DNA of 64,000 nt from Bacteroidales bacterium (GCA_024401295.1 JAKSLG010000001.1:124001-188000), one strand, 5' to 3'. Positions 36,504 through 45,553 are shown, numbered from the stretch's first letter. The notes: generated by a model not told the origin, from the sequence alone. Numbers and translations are program-made.

Positions 36504-36675
36504 CGACCGCAAAGTTAATCTCTTTTTGAATACGATGGTGCTTTTTTTCTTTTTTTCTGTGTATCAAGCATAAATGAATGTCGTTCGTTTTCTCTGTTTT
36601 TTGTTTTTTTCAGTGAAAAACTAAATTTTTTTGCCTAAACTATAAAATTTAGTTATATATGAAGTTTTTTTAGTT

Positions 36676-36683
36676 TATATTTG
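36676..36683 (+). promoter_or_regulatory. -7 element of the TPR gene
   Basis: TATATTTG, 31 bases before the start codon of the TPR gene. No clear -33 element at standard spacing. Confidence 0.45.
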
Positions 36684-36713
36684 CGCACATAACAAAATGT
36701 AAACTCTTTTTAT

Positions 36714-37868
36714 ATGAGAAAGATAATATTGGCATTGGTCGCATTGGCTGTCATGTCTGCTGTTAATGCACAGAATATCAGCTCTAAAATGTATGTCGAA
36801 GCGCTTAGGGACAGCGTTGAAAATGATTCTACGAACTGGAAAGCCATGCATAAGCTTGCACAATATTACAAAGAGCATTCGAATAGTCATAGAGCTTTGT
36901 TTTGGACAGAGAAGGCTCTCGGAATACATCAAAGCGATACGTTGCGTCGTGAACTGGCAACATGCTATTATAATCGCGGCTATTATCGGCAATGTATCGA
37001 TATTTGTCGCAGTATTGGTCTGTCAGAGCAGAATGCTGAAGATGCAACGGCACTTTATATGATTGCAAGATGCTATGATAACATGGAGATGGTGGATTCT
37101 GCATTGTCCTATCAGAGAATTGTTGCCGACATCGACATTGAGAATCAAGCGAATCTGATTTCGTTTTCAAAAAAGCTGATTTCGTTGCAGAGCGCTAAAG
37201 TCGCAATTAGCTATCTTGATAGATATCAGGAACTTGACAGCATGAATCTTGCGGTGAACAATGTACGCGCTTTTGCCTACTATAGTGCAGGAATGCCAAA
37301 AAAAGCGATCAGTATGTATGAACAGCTAATAAGCATTGGCGATACGTGTAAGCCGATGACATATTATTATCTCGGTATGGCTTATAATCAGAGAAATATG
37401 AGGCAGGAAGCATGGGAGTGTTTGAATAAGGCAAACAATATGCTTAGAAACAATAACCCAGTTGTACTTGCTCGTCTTGGTATTACGGCGCTAGACATTC
37501 CTGATTATGAAGAAGATGGACTTGAGAATATTCGAAAGGCTATTGAGCTGATGCAGCCCGATAAGGAAATGATGTTTACAATTTATTTTAGTTTGGGTGA
37601 TTATTATGTGACGCGCGATGTGAAAAAGGGAATCGAGTATTTCCATATGGCCGAAAGCTATAAACCGAATGATGTGAATCTGCTTTATCAGATTGGATAT
37701 TGCTACTTTATGGCTGGCAATGAGGATAAGGAATATCAATATTGGAGCAGATATCTCGAGTCTATGGGTGAAGATTCTGATGATATTGTCGTCAGCAGCG
37801 TAAAGAATATTCTCAAGAAAATCCGAGAAAAGCGTTTCATGGAGGGAAAGGAAGAGAAACCTTTATAA
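36714..37868 (+). CDS. Secreted tetratricopeptide-repeat protein
   Basis: This 384-residue protein has a signal peptide (MRKIILALVALAVMSAVNAQ) and about eight TPR-like helix pairs, for example AMHKLAQYYKEHSNSHRALF and GDYYVTRDVKKGIEYFHMAE. It should be a periplasmic or outer-membrane scaffold protein. No enzymatic domain is visible. It converges with trpD across a bidirectional terminator. Confidence 0.8.
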   Translation: MRKIILALVALAVMSAVNAQNISSKMYVEALRDSVENDSTNWKAMHKLAQYYKEHSNSHRALFWTEKALGIHQSDTLRRELATCYYNRGYYRQCIDICRSIGLSEQNAEDATALYMIARCYDNMEMVDSALSYQRIVADIDIENQANLISFSKKLISLQSAKVAISYLDRYQELDSMNLAVNNVRAFAYYSAGMPKKAISMYEQLISIGDTCKPMTYYYLGMAYNQRNMRQEAWECLNKANNMLRNNNPVVLARLGITALDIPDYEEDGLENIRKAIELMQPDKEMMFTIYFSLGDYYVTRDVKKGIEYFHMAESYKPNDVNLLYQIGYCYFMAGNEDKEYQYWSRYLESMGEDSDDIVVSSVKNILKKIREKRFMEGKEEKPL

Positions 37869-37913
37869 AAAAAACAGATGTCAGGAGGTCCCGACATCTG
37901 TCTTCTTTTTTTT
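37867..37913. terminator. Bidirectional terminator between TPR gene and trpD
   Basis: CAGATGTC/GACATCTG stem (with inner GGA/TCC pairing), flanked by an A run on the left and a T run on the right, so it can end transcription from both sides. Confidence 0.8.
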
Positions 37914-37927
37914 GATTGCCTGAAATC

Positions 37928-38929
37928 TTACGAGTTCAATTCGACATATTTCTTGAGTGTGTTGTAAGCCTTCTTAGATTCGAGTGATTCGCGAGCAATG
38001 GCGAGACATTCTTCGAGGCTCTTTTCTGGCTCGATGATGTTGATTGCGAATGCAGCATTTGCGAGCACGACGTTTGTTCGACTTTCGACATCGCGACATT
38101 CGAGGATTGCATCGAAGACCTTGAGTGCATCTTCTTTTGTCTGGTCGGCACTGCCGGCAAGCTCTTCAGGTGTAACAATGCCGAGTCCGAGGTCTGCCGG
38201 TTTGTATATTTTCTCTTGTACCTTCGTCGTTACCTTGAAGTCGCCGGTGAGCGAAATTTCATCGTAGCCATCAATAGAGTTGACAATGCCATAGTTGATG
38301 CCAATGCGTTGATATACATTGTTATAGAGTCGCATCTGGTTTAGGTTCGCGACGCCAAGCATCTGATATGCAGGACGGCAAGGATTGACAATCGGACCAA
38401 GCAGATTGAAGCAAGTCGGCACTTTCAACGCTTTGCGGATTGGTGCAACGAATTTCATTGCGCGAGCAAAAAGTGGGGCATGCAGATAGACGAAACCACA
38501 CTCTTCGATGCTGCGGAGAAGTTTGTCGTTTTCGTTTGTGAATTTCACTCCGTGGCCTTCGATCACGTTGCTGGCACCACTGACAGATGTCGCAGCATAA
38601 TTGCCGTGCTTTGCAACTTTATAGCCAGCACCCGCGACAACGAAACTTGCACATGTCGAGATGTTGAATGTGTTTTTGCCATCACCGCCAGTACCGACGA
38701 TGTCAATTGGTTTATATGGCGCGAGGTCGACAGGAACGCCAGTCTTGAGAATACCGCTGCGGAGTCCGACGAGTTCATCGACGCTGATGCCACGAACCTG
38801 AAGGGCCATGATGAAGGCCGTGATCTGCTCGGTCGGATAAGCCTCTTTGGTTATATTGATAAGAATCTCCTCTGTCTCTTCTGCCGTGAGTTCATCATGG
38901 GCGATGAGGCGTGAAAGTATGTTTTGCAT
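37928..38929 (-). CDS. trpD: Anthranilate phosphoribosyltransferase
   Basis: This 333-residue enzyme joins anthranilate to PRPP, the second dedicated step of tryptophan synthesis. The family motif GTGGDGKNTFNIST and the KHGNYAATSVSGASNVIE segment are intact. The start ATG 38929 (MQNILSRLIAH) avoids an overlap with trpG; the frame is open 17 codons further. It is last in trpL-trpE-trpG-trpD. Confidence 0.95.
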   Translation of the reverse strand: MQNILSRLIAHDELTAEETEEILINITKEAYPTEQITAFIMALQVRGISVDELVGLRSGILKTGVPVDLAPYKPIDIVGTGGDGKNTFNISTCASFVVAGAGYKVAKHGNYAATSVSGASNVIEGHGVKFTNENDKLLRSIEECGFVYLHAPLFARAMKFVAPIRKALKVPTCFNLLGPIVNPCRPAYQMLGVANLNQMRLYNNVYQRIGINYGIVNSIDGYDEISLTGDFKVTTKVQEKIYKPADLGLGIVTPEELAGSADQTKEDALKVFDAILECRDVESRTNVVLANAAFAINIIEPEKSLEECLAIARESLESKKAYNTLKKYVELNS

Positions 38930-38957
38930 ATGTTTGTGGTTTATAGTTAGTTTGTGT

Positions 38958-39521
38958 CTATTTCTTAAGCCAGTTTCCAATCATTGTTTTGCCATCTGGC
39001 GTCAAGACAGACTCCGGATGGAATTGAATTCCACGAATGTCCAATGTCTTGTGTCTGAGCGCCATAACTTGTCCTTCGTCACTTGTTGCCGTGATTTCGA
39101 GGCAAGAAGGGAATCCGTCAGTGTCCACAACCCATGAATGATAGCGACCGACGTCGAATGTCTTTTCAAGACCGCTGAACATATAGTCGTCTGCAATGGC
39201 TGTCGCCTTTGTCTGAACGCCATGGAAAACGTCTGAGAGATTTGTCAATTTGCCACCAAAGAATTCACCAATTGCCTGATGTCCAAGACATACGCCTAGA
39301 ATAGGTTTCTTGTCGGCATATTCTTCAATGACTTTGAGTAGCAATCCTGCTTCGGATGGAATGCCCGGACCTGGTGAGAGTACGATTTTGTCGAACTCTT
39401 GGAGTTGTCCGAGTTCAAAACAGTCATTGCGATAGACGGTCACATTAGCACCCAATTCTTTGAGCAAGTGCGATAAATTATATGTGAATGAATCGTAATT
39501 GTCGATTATAACTACTTTCAT
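38958..39521 (-). CDS. trpG: Anthranilate synthase glutamine amidotransferase subunit
   Basis: This 187-residue class I glutaminase has the nucleophile Cys in GVCLGHQAIGEFFGG and the His-Glu pair in IQFHPESVLT. It supplies ammonia to TrpE. It is a free-standing component II, not fused to trpD or trpE. Twenty-one bases separate it from trpE. Confidence 0.95.
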   Translation of the reverse strand: MKVVIIDNYDSFTYNLSHLLKELGANVTVYRNDCFELGQLQEFDKIVLSPGPGIPSEAGLLLKVIEEYADKKPILGVCLGHQAIGEFFGGKLTNLSDVFHGVQTKATAIADDYMFSGLEKTFDVGRYHSWVVDTDGFPSCLEITATSDEGQVMALRHKTLDIRGIQFHPESVLTPDGKTMIGNWLKK

Positions 39522-39542
39522 AACTCTTTGACTTAAAAATTA

Positions 39543-40943
39543 TTACATTCCTTCTGCCAAGAAGATGGCCTTGCGCAATGCACCAAGTTTGTTGTTGACT
39601 TCTTGAAGCTCATATTCTTCGTTGCTCTTTGCAACGATGCCACCACCTGCCTGGAACCACAATTCGTTGTTTCGGCTGACGAACGTACGTATTGTGATAG
39701 CTTGATTGAGAGAACCGTCGAATCCGATCAGTCCAATGCAACCTCCATATGCTCCGCGGTTGTGTGGCTCGATTTCGCTGATGAGCTGCATGGCTCTCAC
39801 CTTTGGAGCACCTGAAAGTGTCCCGGCAGGGAATGTATCGATGAATGACTTCACAGGATCTGCACCTTCATCAAGTTGTCCGCTGACACGGCTGACGAGG
39901 TGGATGACATGGCTGTAATATTGCATATCCTTATAGAAATCGACCTTCACATCGTGGCAATTGCGGCTGAGGTCGTTGCGTGCGAGGTCAACGAGCATAA
40001 CGTGTTCGGCGTTTTCTTTTGGATCGTTGCGCAGATAGAGCGCATTTTTCGCGTCTGTTTCGGCATCGCCGGTTCGCTTTGTCGTTCCTGCGATTGGATC
40101 GATGTATGCTGTCCGTTTCGATGTTATGCGGCAGTGTGTTTCTGGTGATGAACCGAAGATACGGAAGCCGCCCATGTCGAAGTAGAAGAGATATGGCGAA
40201 GGGTTGATGCTGCGCAAAGCTCGGTAGAGCTTGAAGTCGTCGCCCTCAAAACGCTGCTTGAAACGACGTGAGAGCACGATTTGGAAAACGTCGCCGCGCA
40301 AGCAGTGTGCAATACCTTTGCGGATGTTGGCTTTGTGCTCTTCATCCGTCAATGTGCTTGTCGTTTCACCCACAGGATGGAATCCGTAGTCCGTCGGATT
40401 GTTGCCATTCATCAGTTTCTCAATGCGATTGATATCGTCGTCCGCTCCGTCGGCCACAAGCTGAACGATGTGGAGCGAGTTGTTGAAATGGTCAAACGTG
40501 ATGATTGTCTTGAAGAGCACGTAGAGCACGTCTGGTGCATCGTTCATTGGCTGGGTTTCGTCCTTGACGTTGATGTTTTCAAAGTATCGGACAGCGTTGA
40601 ACGATGTATAACCAAAGAGACCGGAGTGAATAGCTTCGCCTTTGATGTCGAACGAACCAAGGAATTCGTTGATGGCCGCATCGCTCTGATAATCTTTGGT
40701 GATTGTTTTGCGCGTCGATTGGCCATCGGGATATGTGCATATAGCTTCGCCGTGGCTGATTGCTACGTTGGCAATAGGCTCGATGCCAATGAACGAGCAG
40801 GCATTTTCGCCACCATGATAGTCAGAGCTCTCCATCAGTGCGCTCTGCGTATATAGGTCTCGCAGCTTCATATAGAGGCTGACTGGCGTGTGAAGGTCGC
40901 CGAGGAGACTCTTTTTGACAGTTGTGTATGAATATTTCTTCAT
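39543..40943 (-). CDS. trpE: Anthranilate synthase component I
   Basis: This 466-residue chorismate-binding enzyme makes anthranilate with TrpG. Visible are the LMESSDYH region of the tryptophan feedback site near residue 40, the IAGTTKRTGD segment, and the AGTLSGAPKVRAM active-site region. The start MKKYSYTT (40943; ATG 40949 is possible) is chosen because the longer frame starts inside the leader terminator. Expression is preceded by a leader peptide and attenuator, so it is probably controlled by tryptophan at two levels. Confidence 0.95.
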   Translation of the reverse strand: MKKYSYTTVKKSLLGDLHTPVSLYMKLRDLYTQSALMESSDYHGGENACSFIGIEPIANVAISHGEAICTYPDGQSTRKTITKDYQSDAAINEFLGSFDIKGEAIHSGLFGYTSFNAVRYFENINVKDETQPMNDAPDVLYVLFKTIITFDHFNNSLHIVQLVADGADDDINRIEKLMNGNNPTDYGFHPVGETTSTLTDEEHKANIRKGIAHCLRGDVFQIVLSRRFKQRFEGDDFKLYRALRSINPSPYLFYFDMGGFRIFGSSPETHCRITSKRTAYIDPIAGTTKRTGDAETDAKNALYLRNDPKENAEHVMLVDLARNDLSRNCHDVKVDFYKDMQYYSHVIHLVSRVSGQLDEGADPVKSFIDTFPAGTLSGAPKVRAMQLISEIEPHNRGAYGGCIGLIGFDGSLNQAITIRTFVSRNNELWFQAGGGIVAKSNEEYELQEVNNKLGALRKAIFLAEGM

Positions 40944-40949
40944 TTGCAT

Positions 40950-40983
40950 AAAAAATTTAAGGCCCACCGGAGTTCGGCAGGCC
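40950..40983 (-). terminator. Attenuator terminator in the trpE leader
   Basis: On the minus strand GGCCTGCCG and CGGTGGGCC pair (9 bp with two G-T) around AACTC, followed by TTAAATTTTTT. It lies between the Trp-codon leader peptide and the trpE start, the position of a classical trp attenuator. Confidence 0.8.
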
Positions 40984-41033
40984 TTTGTTCTATTGTTTCG
41001 AGAATCACAAATAGGCTGATGCTCACACCCCGG

Positions 41034-41087
41034 TTATGAAAGGATGCTGCGCCACCACCACATATTGCTGTTTCTCTTCATTGTCAT
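41034..41087 (-). CDS. trpL: trp operon leader peptide
   Basis: ATG at 41087, 17 codons and TAA at 41034-41036, encoding MTMKRNSNMWWWRSILS. Three consecutive Trp codons in a 17-residue peptide in a 155-base leader ahead of a terminator and trpE are the hallmark of ribosome-mediated attenuation: stalling at the Trp codons when tryptophan is scarce should prevent the terminator from forming. The proposed transcript start is about ten bases upstream. A second in-frame ATG is at 41081. A competing stem (GAGCATCA/TGATTCTC, one mismatch) lies between peptide and terminator; I could not settle the antiterminator pairing by eye. Confidence 0.85.
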   Translation of the reverse strand: MTMKRNSNMWWWRSILS

Positions 41088-41103
41088 TTCTTAATTATCG
41101 ATG

Positions 41104-41134
41104 CAAAAATGCTAACATTTTTTCAATATTGCAA
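41104..41134 (-). promoter_or_regulatory. Promoter of the trp leader and trpEGD
   Basis: On the minus strand TTG (41132-41134), 20-base spacer and CATTTTTG (41104-41111, one mismatch to TAnnTTTG). The -33 TTG lies in one arm of the inverted repeat below. Confidence 0.6.
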
Positions 41135-41148
41135 CAATGGTTGCGAAA
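41127..41148. promoter_or_regulatory. Putative trp operator at trpE
   Basis: GCAAC (41131-41135), AATG, GTTGC (41140-41144) form an inverted repeat covering the -33 element. The same core with the same four-base gap is found upstream of trpB at 62932-62945. This suggests binding of a dimeric repressor shared by both units. Confidence 0.65.
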
Positions 41149-41161
41149 ATTTTCAAAAAAA

Positions 41162-41917
41162 TTATCGATTTTTCTTTCCGAGCAGGCTGAGCATAGCGTT
41201 GACGAATGTCAATGGATGTGTCGGATTGCCTGGAATGTAGAGATCAACATGGTATTTGTCGAGCACTTTGCGATCAACGGCAGGGCTGTCTTCGAAAAGA
41301 CCACCGCTGATGGCATCTGTACCAACGAGAATCAGAACTTTCGGGTCCGGAGTGCAATTGATTGCATCTTCGAGCGGTGCTGCCATGTTTTCGCTGATCG
41401 GACCTGTTGCAACGATGCCGTCTGCGTGGCGTGGCGATGCAACAAAGTCAATACCAAAACGGCCTATGTCGAAGTTGACATTACCGGTTGCGTTGAGTTC
41501 CATTTCGCAGCTTGCGTCGCCGCCAGCCGACACTTGACGCAACTTTATCGACTTGTTGAAAAGTTTGCGCACTTCTGGGCGAATCTTAGATTCATCGAGC
41601 GTGATAGGCTTGTCTTCGCCTGCCTTGACAATGAGACCTTCGCGCGTGTTTGAAGCCAGTTTGTAGTCCTTTGTGAATTTTATTTTTTCTGGACATGCAA
41701 AAGCACATTCGCCGCAGAACGAGCATCGGCCAAGGTCGATCGTCATTGGATGAGTGCCGATCGCGTTCATCGGACAGAGTTCGGCAAGCGCCTCTTCATC
41801 AACTTCAGCATTGCTGATGACCGGACGTCCACGAAAAACACCAGGAACGTCAGTCGTTGTCACATCGGGAATATACTGCTTTCCCTGATGAAGCCATATT
41901 TTGAGTGTATTTAACAT
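41162..41917 (-). CDS. Ehr-type small subunit with N-terminal ferredoxin domain
   Basis: In this 251-residue protein an N-terminal ferredoxin-like part (Cys48 in LCP, then C65xxC68xxC71xxxC75P) is fused to a NuoB/HycG-like part. The ferredoxin part can bind one complete cluster. In the NuoB-like part only Cys137 (DASCEMEL) of the usual four ligands remains; positions expected to be Cys are Asp134, Asp201 (LVGTDAISGG) and Asn231 (YIPGNPTHP). The proximal cluster is therefore probably absent. It follows the large subunit gene by 27 bases and should face the cytoplasm on the membrane complex. Confidence 0.82.
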   Translation of the reverse strand: MLNTLKIWLHQGKQYIPDVTTTDVPGVFRGRPVISNAEVDEEALAELCPMNAIGTHPMTIDLGRCSFCGECAFACPEKIKFTKDYKLASNTREGLIVKAGEDKPITLDESKIRPEVRKLFNKSIKLRQVSAGGDASCEMELNATGNVNFDIGRFGIDFVASPRHADGIVATGPISENMAAPLEDAINCTPDPKVLILVGTDAISGGLFEDSPAVDRKVLDKYHVDLYIPGNPTHPLTFVNAMLSLLGKKNR

Positions 41918-41944
41918 CGAAGTTCTACGTTTTAGTTTTAAACT

Positions 41945-43438
41945 CTACAAGTCGTGACCGCAATATGAGAGGTCGAAACTCTTGTTGCATATTGGGAAAT
42001 CGGAAATGCCGTTGTTGCGAACGGCAAGGGCAAGTCCCATCCAATTGTGCATCGATGGATCTTTTATCTTATATGCCTTGAGCTTGCCTTCAGCATCGGT
42101 CAGGCCACAATGACAAATCTCGCCACGCCAGCCTTCTGTGAGCGAGACGACAAATCTGTTTGGCTTCAGTTTCATATCAGGCACAGGCTGATAGCCATTC
42201 TGAGTCTCTTCCGGCATCTTGTCGATCAAGGCATTGATATTGTCGATTGAGTTCAGCACTTCTTCATAGCGAACGCGAGCGCGAGCATAGACATCGCCCG
42301 TTGATTTGACAACAGGTTTGAAATCAATCTTGTCATATGCTGCGTATGGATGCGAAGCGCGGATGTCTCGCTCAAGTCCTGCAGCTTTCGCTGGCATACC
42401 GACGAGTCCGAGGCTCTTGGCTGTCTCCTTGCTGACGACTCCGGTCTTTTCGATACGCGAAAGGACCGATGGCAAATCGAACATCTCCTGAGCCATCTCA
42501 ACAAAGTGAGGCTTGTATTTTGCTATAGTTTCGCGCCAATCGTCGGCCAAGGCCTTCGTGAATGGGAAGTTTGTCTTGCCCGGGCGGATGAGTCCCTTTG
42601 CAAAACGGCTGCCCGACCATTTTTGGAAGTAGTTGATCATCGGTGTGCGCAGACGTCCGAAAACGGCATTGCCAAGCTGGTATGCAATGTCAGTACAGAT
42701 GGCGCTGAGGTCGCCGGTGTGGATGGCAATGCGCTCTTGCTCCAATGCAATTGTACGGTCAAAATTCAATTTTTCGCTGATGCCATATTCTGCAAGCGAC
42801 TCGTAGGCCTGAGCAAATGCAACGCTGTGTCCGACAACTGTGTCGCCGGCAATCTGCTCGGCAAGCGTTGCGCGCTGAAGCACCTTGTCTTTCTTGAGGA
42901 AGATGTTTTCCAATCCGCGGTGCTGCCATCCAAGTTGAATCTCGAGGTGGTGGATTTTTTCGCCTTCACAGATGAAGCGGAAGTGGCCAGGCTCGATGAT
43001 GCCGGCGTGAATAGGTCCGACGCCAACGCGGTGGAACTCTTCGCTCTGTATGTTGAAGAATGGATAGTCGTAGATTGTTCCATCATTGGCTCTGTCGTGT
43101 GGAAAACGCAGTGGCTTGAGCCATGGATGTCCCTCAAAACCAATGCTATACAACTCGTGAATCTCACGTTCGAAAGGATGGAAGGCACGATGCATTGCCG
43201 TGAGCGACGCAACTGTCGCATCTTTGGCAATCGTTGTTGAGAAGATGTCTATCGAATGCTCATCATCGACAGCAATGCAGCAGAACAAACGCAACTCGTT
43301 GCCTTCTGGCACTGCAAAATAGTTGACGCAATGAGCAGATGGCTTCTCCATCGTGCTGTTGATGTCGGCATAAAACAACTCGTAGCTCTGCACTTCGATG
43401 TCTGCAACATTTACCGACTGACCGTTGTTTACTTTCAT
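41945..43438 (-). CDS. Ehr-type large subunit (NuoC-NuoD/HycE-like), no Ni site
   Basis: This 497-residue protein is a fusion of a NuoC-like part (about 1-125, with FHPFEREIHELYSIGFEGHPWLKPLRFP in sequence) and a NuoD/HycE-like part. The two N-terminal Ni-binding Cys of hydrogenases are Ala197 and Thr200 here (EQIAGDTVVGHS), and the two C-terminal ones are Ser462 and Asn465 (DPSMHNWMG). It therefore cannot be a NiFe hydrogenase. It groups by logic with energy-converting hydrogenase-related (Ehr) complexes. It is divergent from the membrane-arm genes. Confidence 0.85.
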   Translation of the reverse strand: MKVNNGQSVNVADIEVQSYELFYADINSTMEKPSAHCVNYFAVPEGNELRLFCCIAVDDEHSIDIFSTTIAKDATVASLTAMHRAFHPFEREIHELYSIGFEGHPWLKPLRFPHDRANDGTIYDYPFFNIQSEEFHRVGVGPIHAGIIEPGHFRFICEGEKIHHLEIQLGWQHRGLENIFLKKDKVLQRATLAEQIAGDTVVGHSVAFAQAYESLAEYGISEKLNFDRTIALEQERIAIHTGDLSAICTDIAYQLGNAVFGRLRTPMINYFQKWSGSRFAKGLIRPGKTNFPFTKALADDWRETIAKYKPHFVEMAQEMFDLPSVLSRIEKTGVVSKETAKSLGLVGMPAKAAGLERDIRASHPYAAYDKIDFKPVVKSTGDVYARARVRYEEVLNSIDNINALIDKMPEETQNGYQPVPDMKLKPNRFVVSLTEGWRGEICHCGLTDAEGKLKAYKIKDPSMHNWMGLALAVRNNGISDFPICNKSFDLSYCGHDL

Positions 43439-43477
43439 ATAATAATTATATGTATGTGATTAGCGAAAAATCGCGTG

Positions 43478-43485
43478 CAAGTTTA
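43478..43485 (-). promoter_or_regulatory. Possible -7 element of the Ehr large-subunit gene
   Basis: Minus-strand TAAACTTG (one mismatch to TAnnTTTG), about 40 bases before the start. No clear -33 element. Confidence 0.35.
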
Positions 43486-43619
43486 TAAAAAAAAGACATA
43501 CGAAGAATTTTGTTTACGGATAATTAAGAGAAGATGGCGATTTGTTAATAGATGTATATGCAGCAATTTACAACAGAATGTAATTAAGGTTAATTAATCG
43601 TAAAAGGAGCGAAGCGGCT

Positions 43620-43650
43620 TTTGCCGAGAGATAGTTTTTTGATAAAATTG
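43620..43650 (+). promoter_or_regulatory. Promoter of the Ehr membrane-arm operon
   Basis: TTTG at 43620-43623, 19-base spacer, TAAAATTG at 43643-43650 (one mismatch). The start codon follows at 43676. Confidence 0.5.
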
Positions 43651-43675
43651 CGCCGTTTTTTTGATTATTATAATA

Positions 43676-45529
43676 ATGTCAAACCTTCTATCAGTACTGA
43701 CCGTCGCTTTCGCTCACAACATGTTTGGCGAAATCGGTTTTTCGGTCGATAGCCTTTCGGCATGGTTCATGGCCATTGTCAGCTTTGTGTTCATTGCTGG
43801 CGCGTGGTATGGTCGGGGCTATCTTTCGCATTATCAGCAAAATCCGCTTCAGAACCGTCTTCATTGGTTCAGTGTCGTCATGACATATCTTGGCATGATG
43901 ATTCTCTTCTCGACCAGCAACATGATTATGTTCCTCGTCGGATGGGAGATGATGGCCATCGCTTCGTTCTTTGCTGTCGTGTTTGAATACGACAAGTCGG
44001 TCGTCCTTAAAGCTGGTATCAACTACTTCATTCAGAGTCACTTGGCTGTACTGCTGATCACGGCTGCTTTTGGTTGGGCCTATTCGGTCAGCGGCGATTT
44101 GACGTTCAACGGCATTGCCACGTTCATGAAGCAGGCTTCTGAGGGCCAGACAATCATCTTTATGATGATGCTGATAGCAGGCTTCGGTTTCAAGGCCGGC
44201 ATCATTCCGTTCCACTCATGGCTCCCACATGCACACCCTGCCGCTCCATCGCACATTTCGGCTGTCATGTCGGGCGTCATCGTTAAGGCCGGCATCTATG
44301 GCATCATTCGTTTCGCATCGTTCATGCAGCAAGCATACACGGAGGTCGGTGTCATCACTCTGATTCTCGGCCTGGCAAGTGGTCTCTATGGCATCGTCAA
44401 CGCTGCCGTTCACCGCGATTTCAAGCGTATGCTCGCATATTGTACAATTGAGAATATCGGCATTATCACAATGGGCATTGGCGTCGGACTCATCGGCATG
44501 GGTCGCGAAGATGCTCTGCTGAGCACACTCGGTTTCGGTGGTGCTCTGCTCCATACGCTCAACCACGCGCTTTTCAAGGCTCTTCTGTTCTTCGGCGCAG
44601 GCAATGTTTACACTGCGACACACACTCGCAATATGGAAGAACTTGGCGGACTCATCTCAAAGATGCCACGCACGGCATTCATCTTCCTCATCGGTTCGCT
44701 TGCAATTGGCGGTCTTCCACCTTTTGGCGGTTTCATATCTGAATTCGTCATTTACGGAAGTTTCTTGCATGGCTTCGGCAGCGAAGGTCTTGGTCTTCCT
44801 GTCCTGATGGTTCTTTCGGGTGCTTCGCTTGCCATCATCGGAGGCATCTCGATGCTCGCCTTCACAAAGAGTTTTGGCGTGATTTTCCTTGGCACTCCGC
44901 GCACCGACAAACATTGCTCTGGTGAGGTCAGCCTCGGCATGCAGTTGCCATCATACCTGCTCATGATTCCGATGCTCGGCGTCATGATTTTCCCAGGACT
45001 TCTTTTTGAATATGTAAGCGGAGTTGCTGAATCTACTTTTGGAATATACATCGGCACAGTTGCAGCCGGTCATATATATGACTTCTCTGTGATATTGACA
45101 AAAGTGTCGCAGGGCTTCATGATTTTTGTTGCCGTCATCGGCATGATGCTGGTAATTAGAAATCTTGCAATCAGAAATCGCAGCATCAGCCGCACCAATA
45201 CTTGGGGTTGTGGTTATGCTCAACCAATAAAGGGAATACAATATACAAGCAAATCGTTCGCAAGAACGCTCGTAGACCTCTTCCGTGTGATATTGCCAAA
45301 CAGCAGCCGATACAAGGCAATAACCACGGAAGAGATATTCCCTAAAGACCGCAGCCATATCAGCAGCGACGGCGATTTTTGGGAGGAAAAGCTCATCGAT
45401 CCTGTCACAAACGGCATCGGTCTCACACTTGGCAAATTCCAGTTCATTCAGAATGGTGACCTTCAGCGCTACATCGTCTATGGATTGGGTTATATCTTGC
45501 TGCTTGTGGCAAGTGCAACACTTTTATAA
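43676..45529 (+). CDS. Ehr/hydrogenase-4-like subunit B (NuoL/HyfB type)
   Basis: This 617-residue polytopic protein has about 16 membrane helices and the antiporter-like core of complex I (GWEMMAIASFF, then HSWLPHAHPAAPSHISAVMSG split over residues 180-200, and the KRMLAYCTIENIG and LNHALFKALLFFGAG segments). Conserved Glu, Lys and His residues for ion translocation are present. It should pump protons or sodium in the complex. ATG 43676 is preferred over TTG 43661. It is first in a four-gene operon. Confidence 0.88.
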   Translation: MSNLLSVLTVAFAHNMFGEIGFSVDSLSAWFMAIVSFVFIAGAWYGRGYLSHYQQNPLQNRLHWFSVVMTYLGMMILFSTSNMIMFLVGWEMMAIASFFAVVFEYDKSVVLKAGINYFIQSHLAVLLITAAFGWAYSVSGDLTFNGIATFMKQASEGQTIIFMMMLIAGFGFKAGIIPFHSWLPHAHPAAPSHISAVMSGVIVKAGIYGIIRFASFMQQAYTEVGVITLILGLASGLYGIVNAAVHRDFKRMLAYCTIENIGIITMGIGVGLIGMGREDALLSTLGFGGALLHTLNHALFKALLFFGAGNVYTATHTRNMEELGGLISKMPRTAFIFLIGSLAIGGLPPFGGFISEFVIYGSFLHGFGSEGLGLPVLMVLSGASLAIIGGISMLAFTKSFGVIFLGTPRTDKHCSGEVSLGMQLPSYLLMIPMLGVMIFPGLLFEYVSGVAESTFGIYIGTVAAGHIYDFSVILTKVSQGFMIFVAVIGMMLVIRNLAIRNRSISRTNTWGCGYAQPIKGIQYTSKSFARTLVDLFRVILPNSSRYKAITTEEIFPKDRSHISSDGDFWEEKLIDPVTNGIGLTLGKFQFIQNGDLQRYIVYGLGYILLLVASATLL

Positions 45530-45553
45530 TTCAGATAATCAGGAAATTAAGAT

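Noticed and set aside
42350-43240. 296-codon open frame opposite the Ehr large subunit gene
   Set aside because: Antisense shadow of a conserved gene with no recognisable domain.
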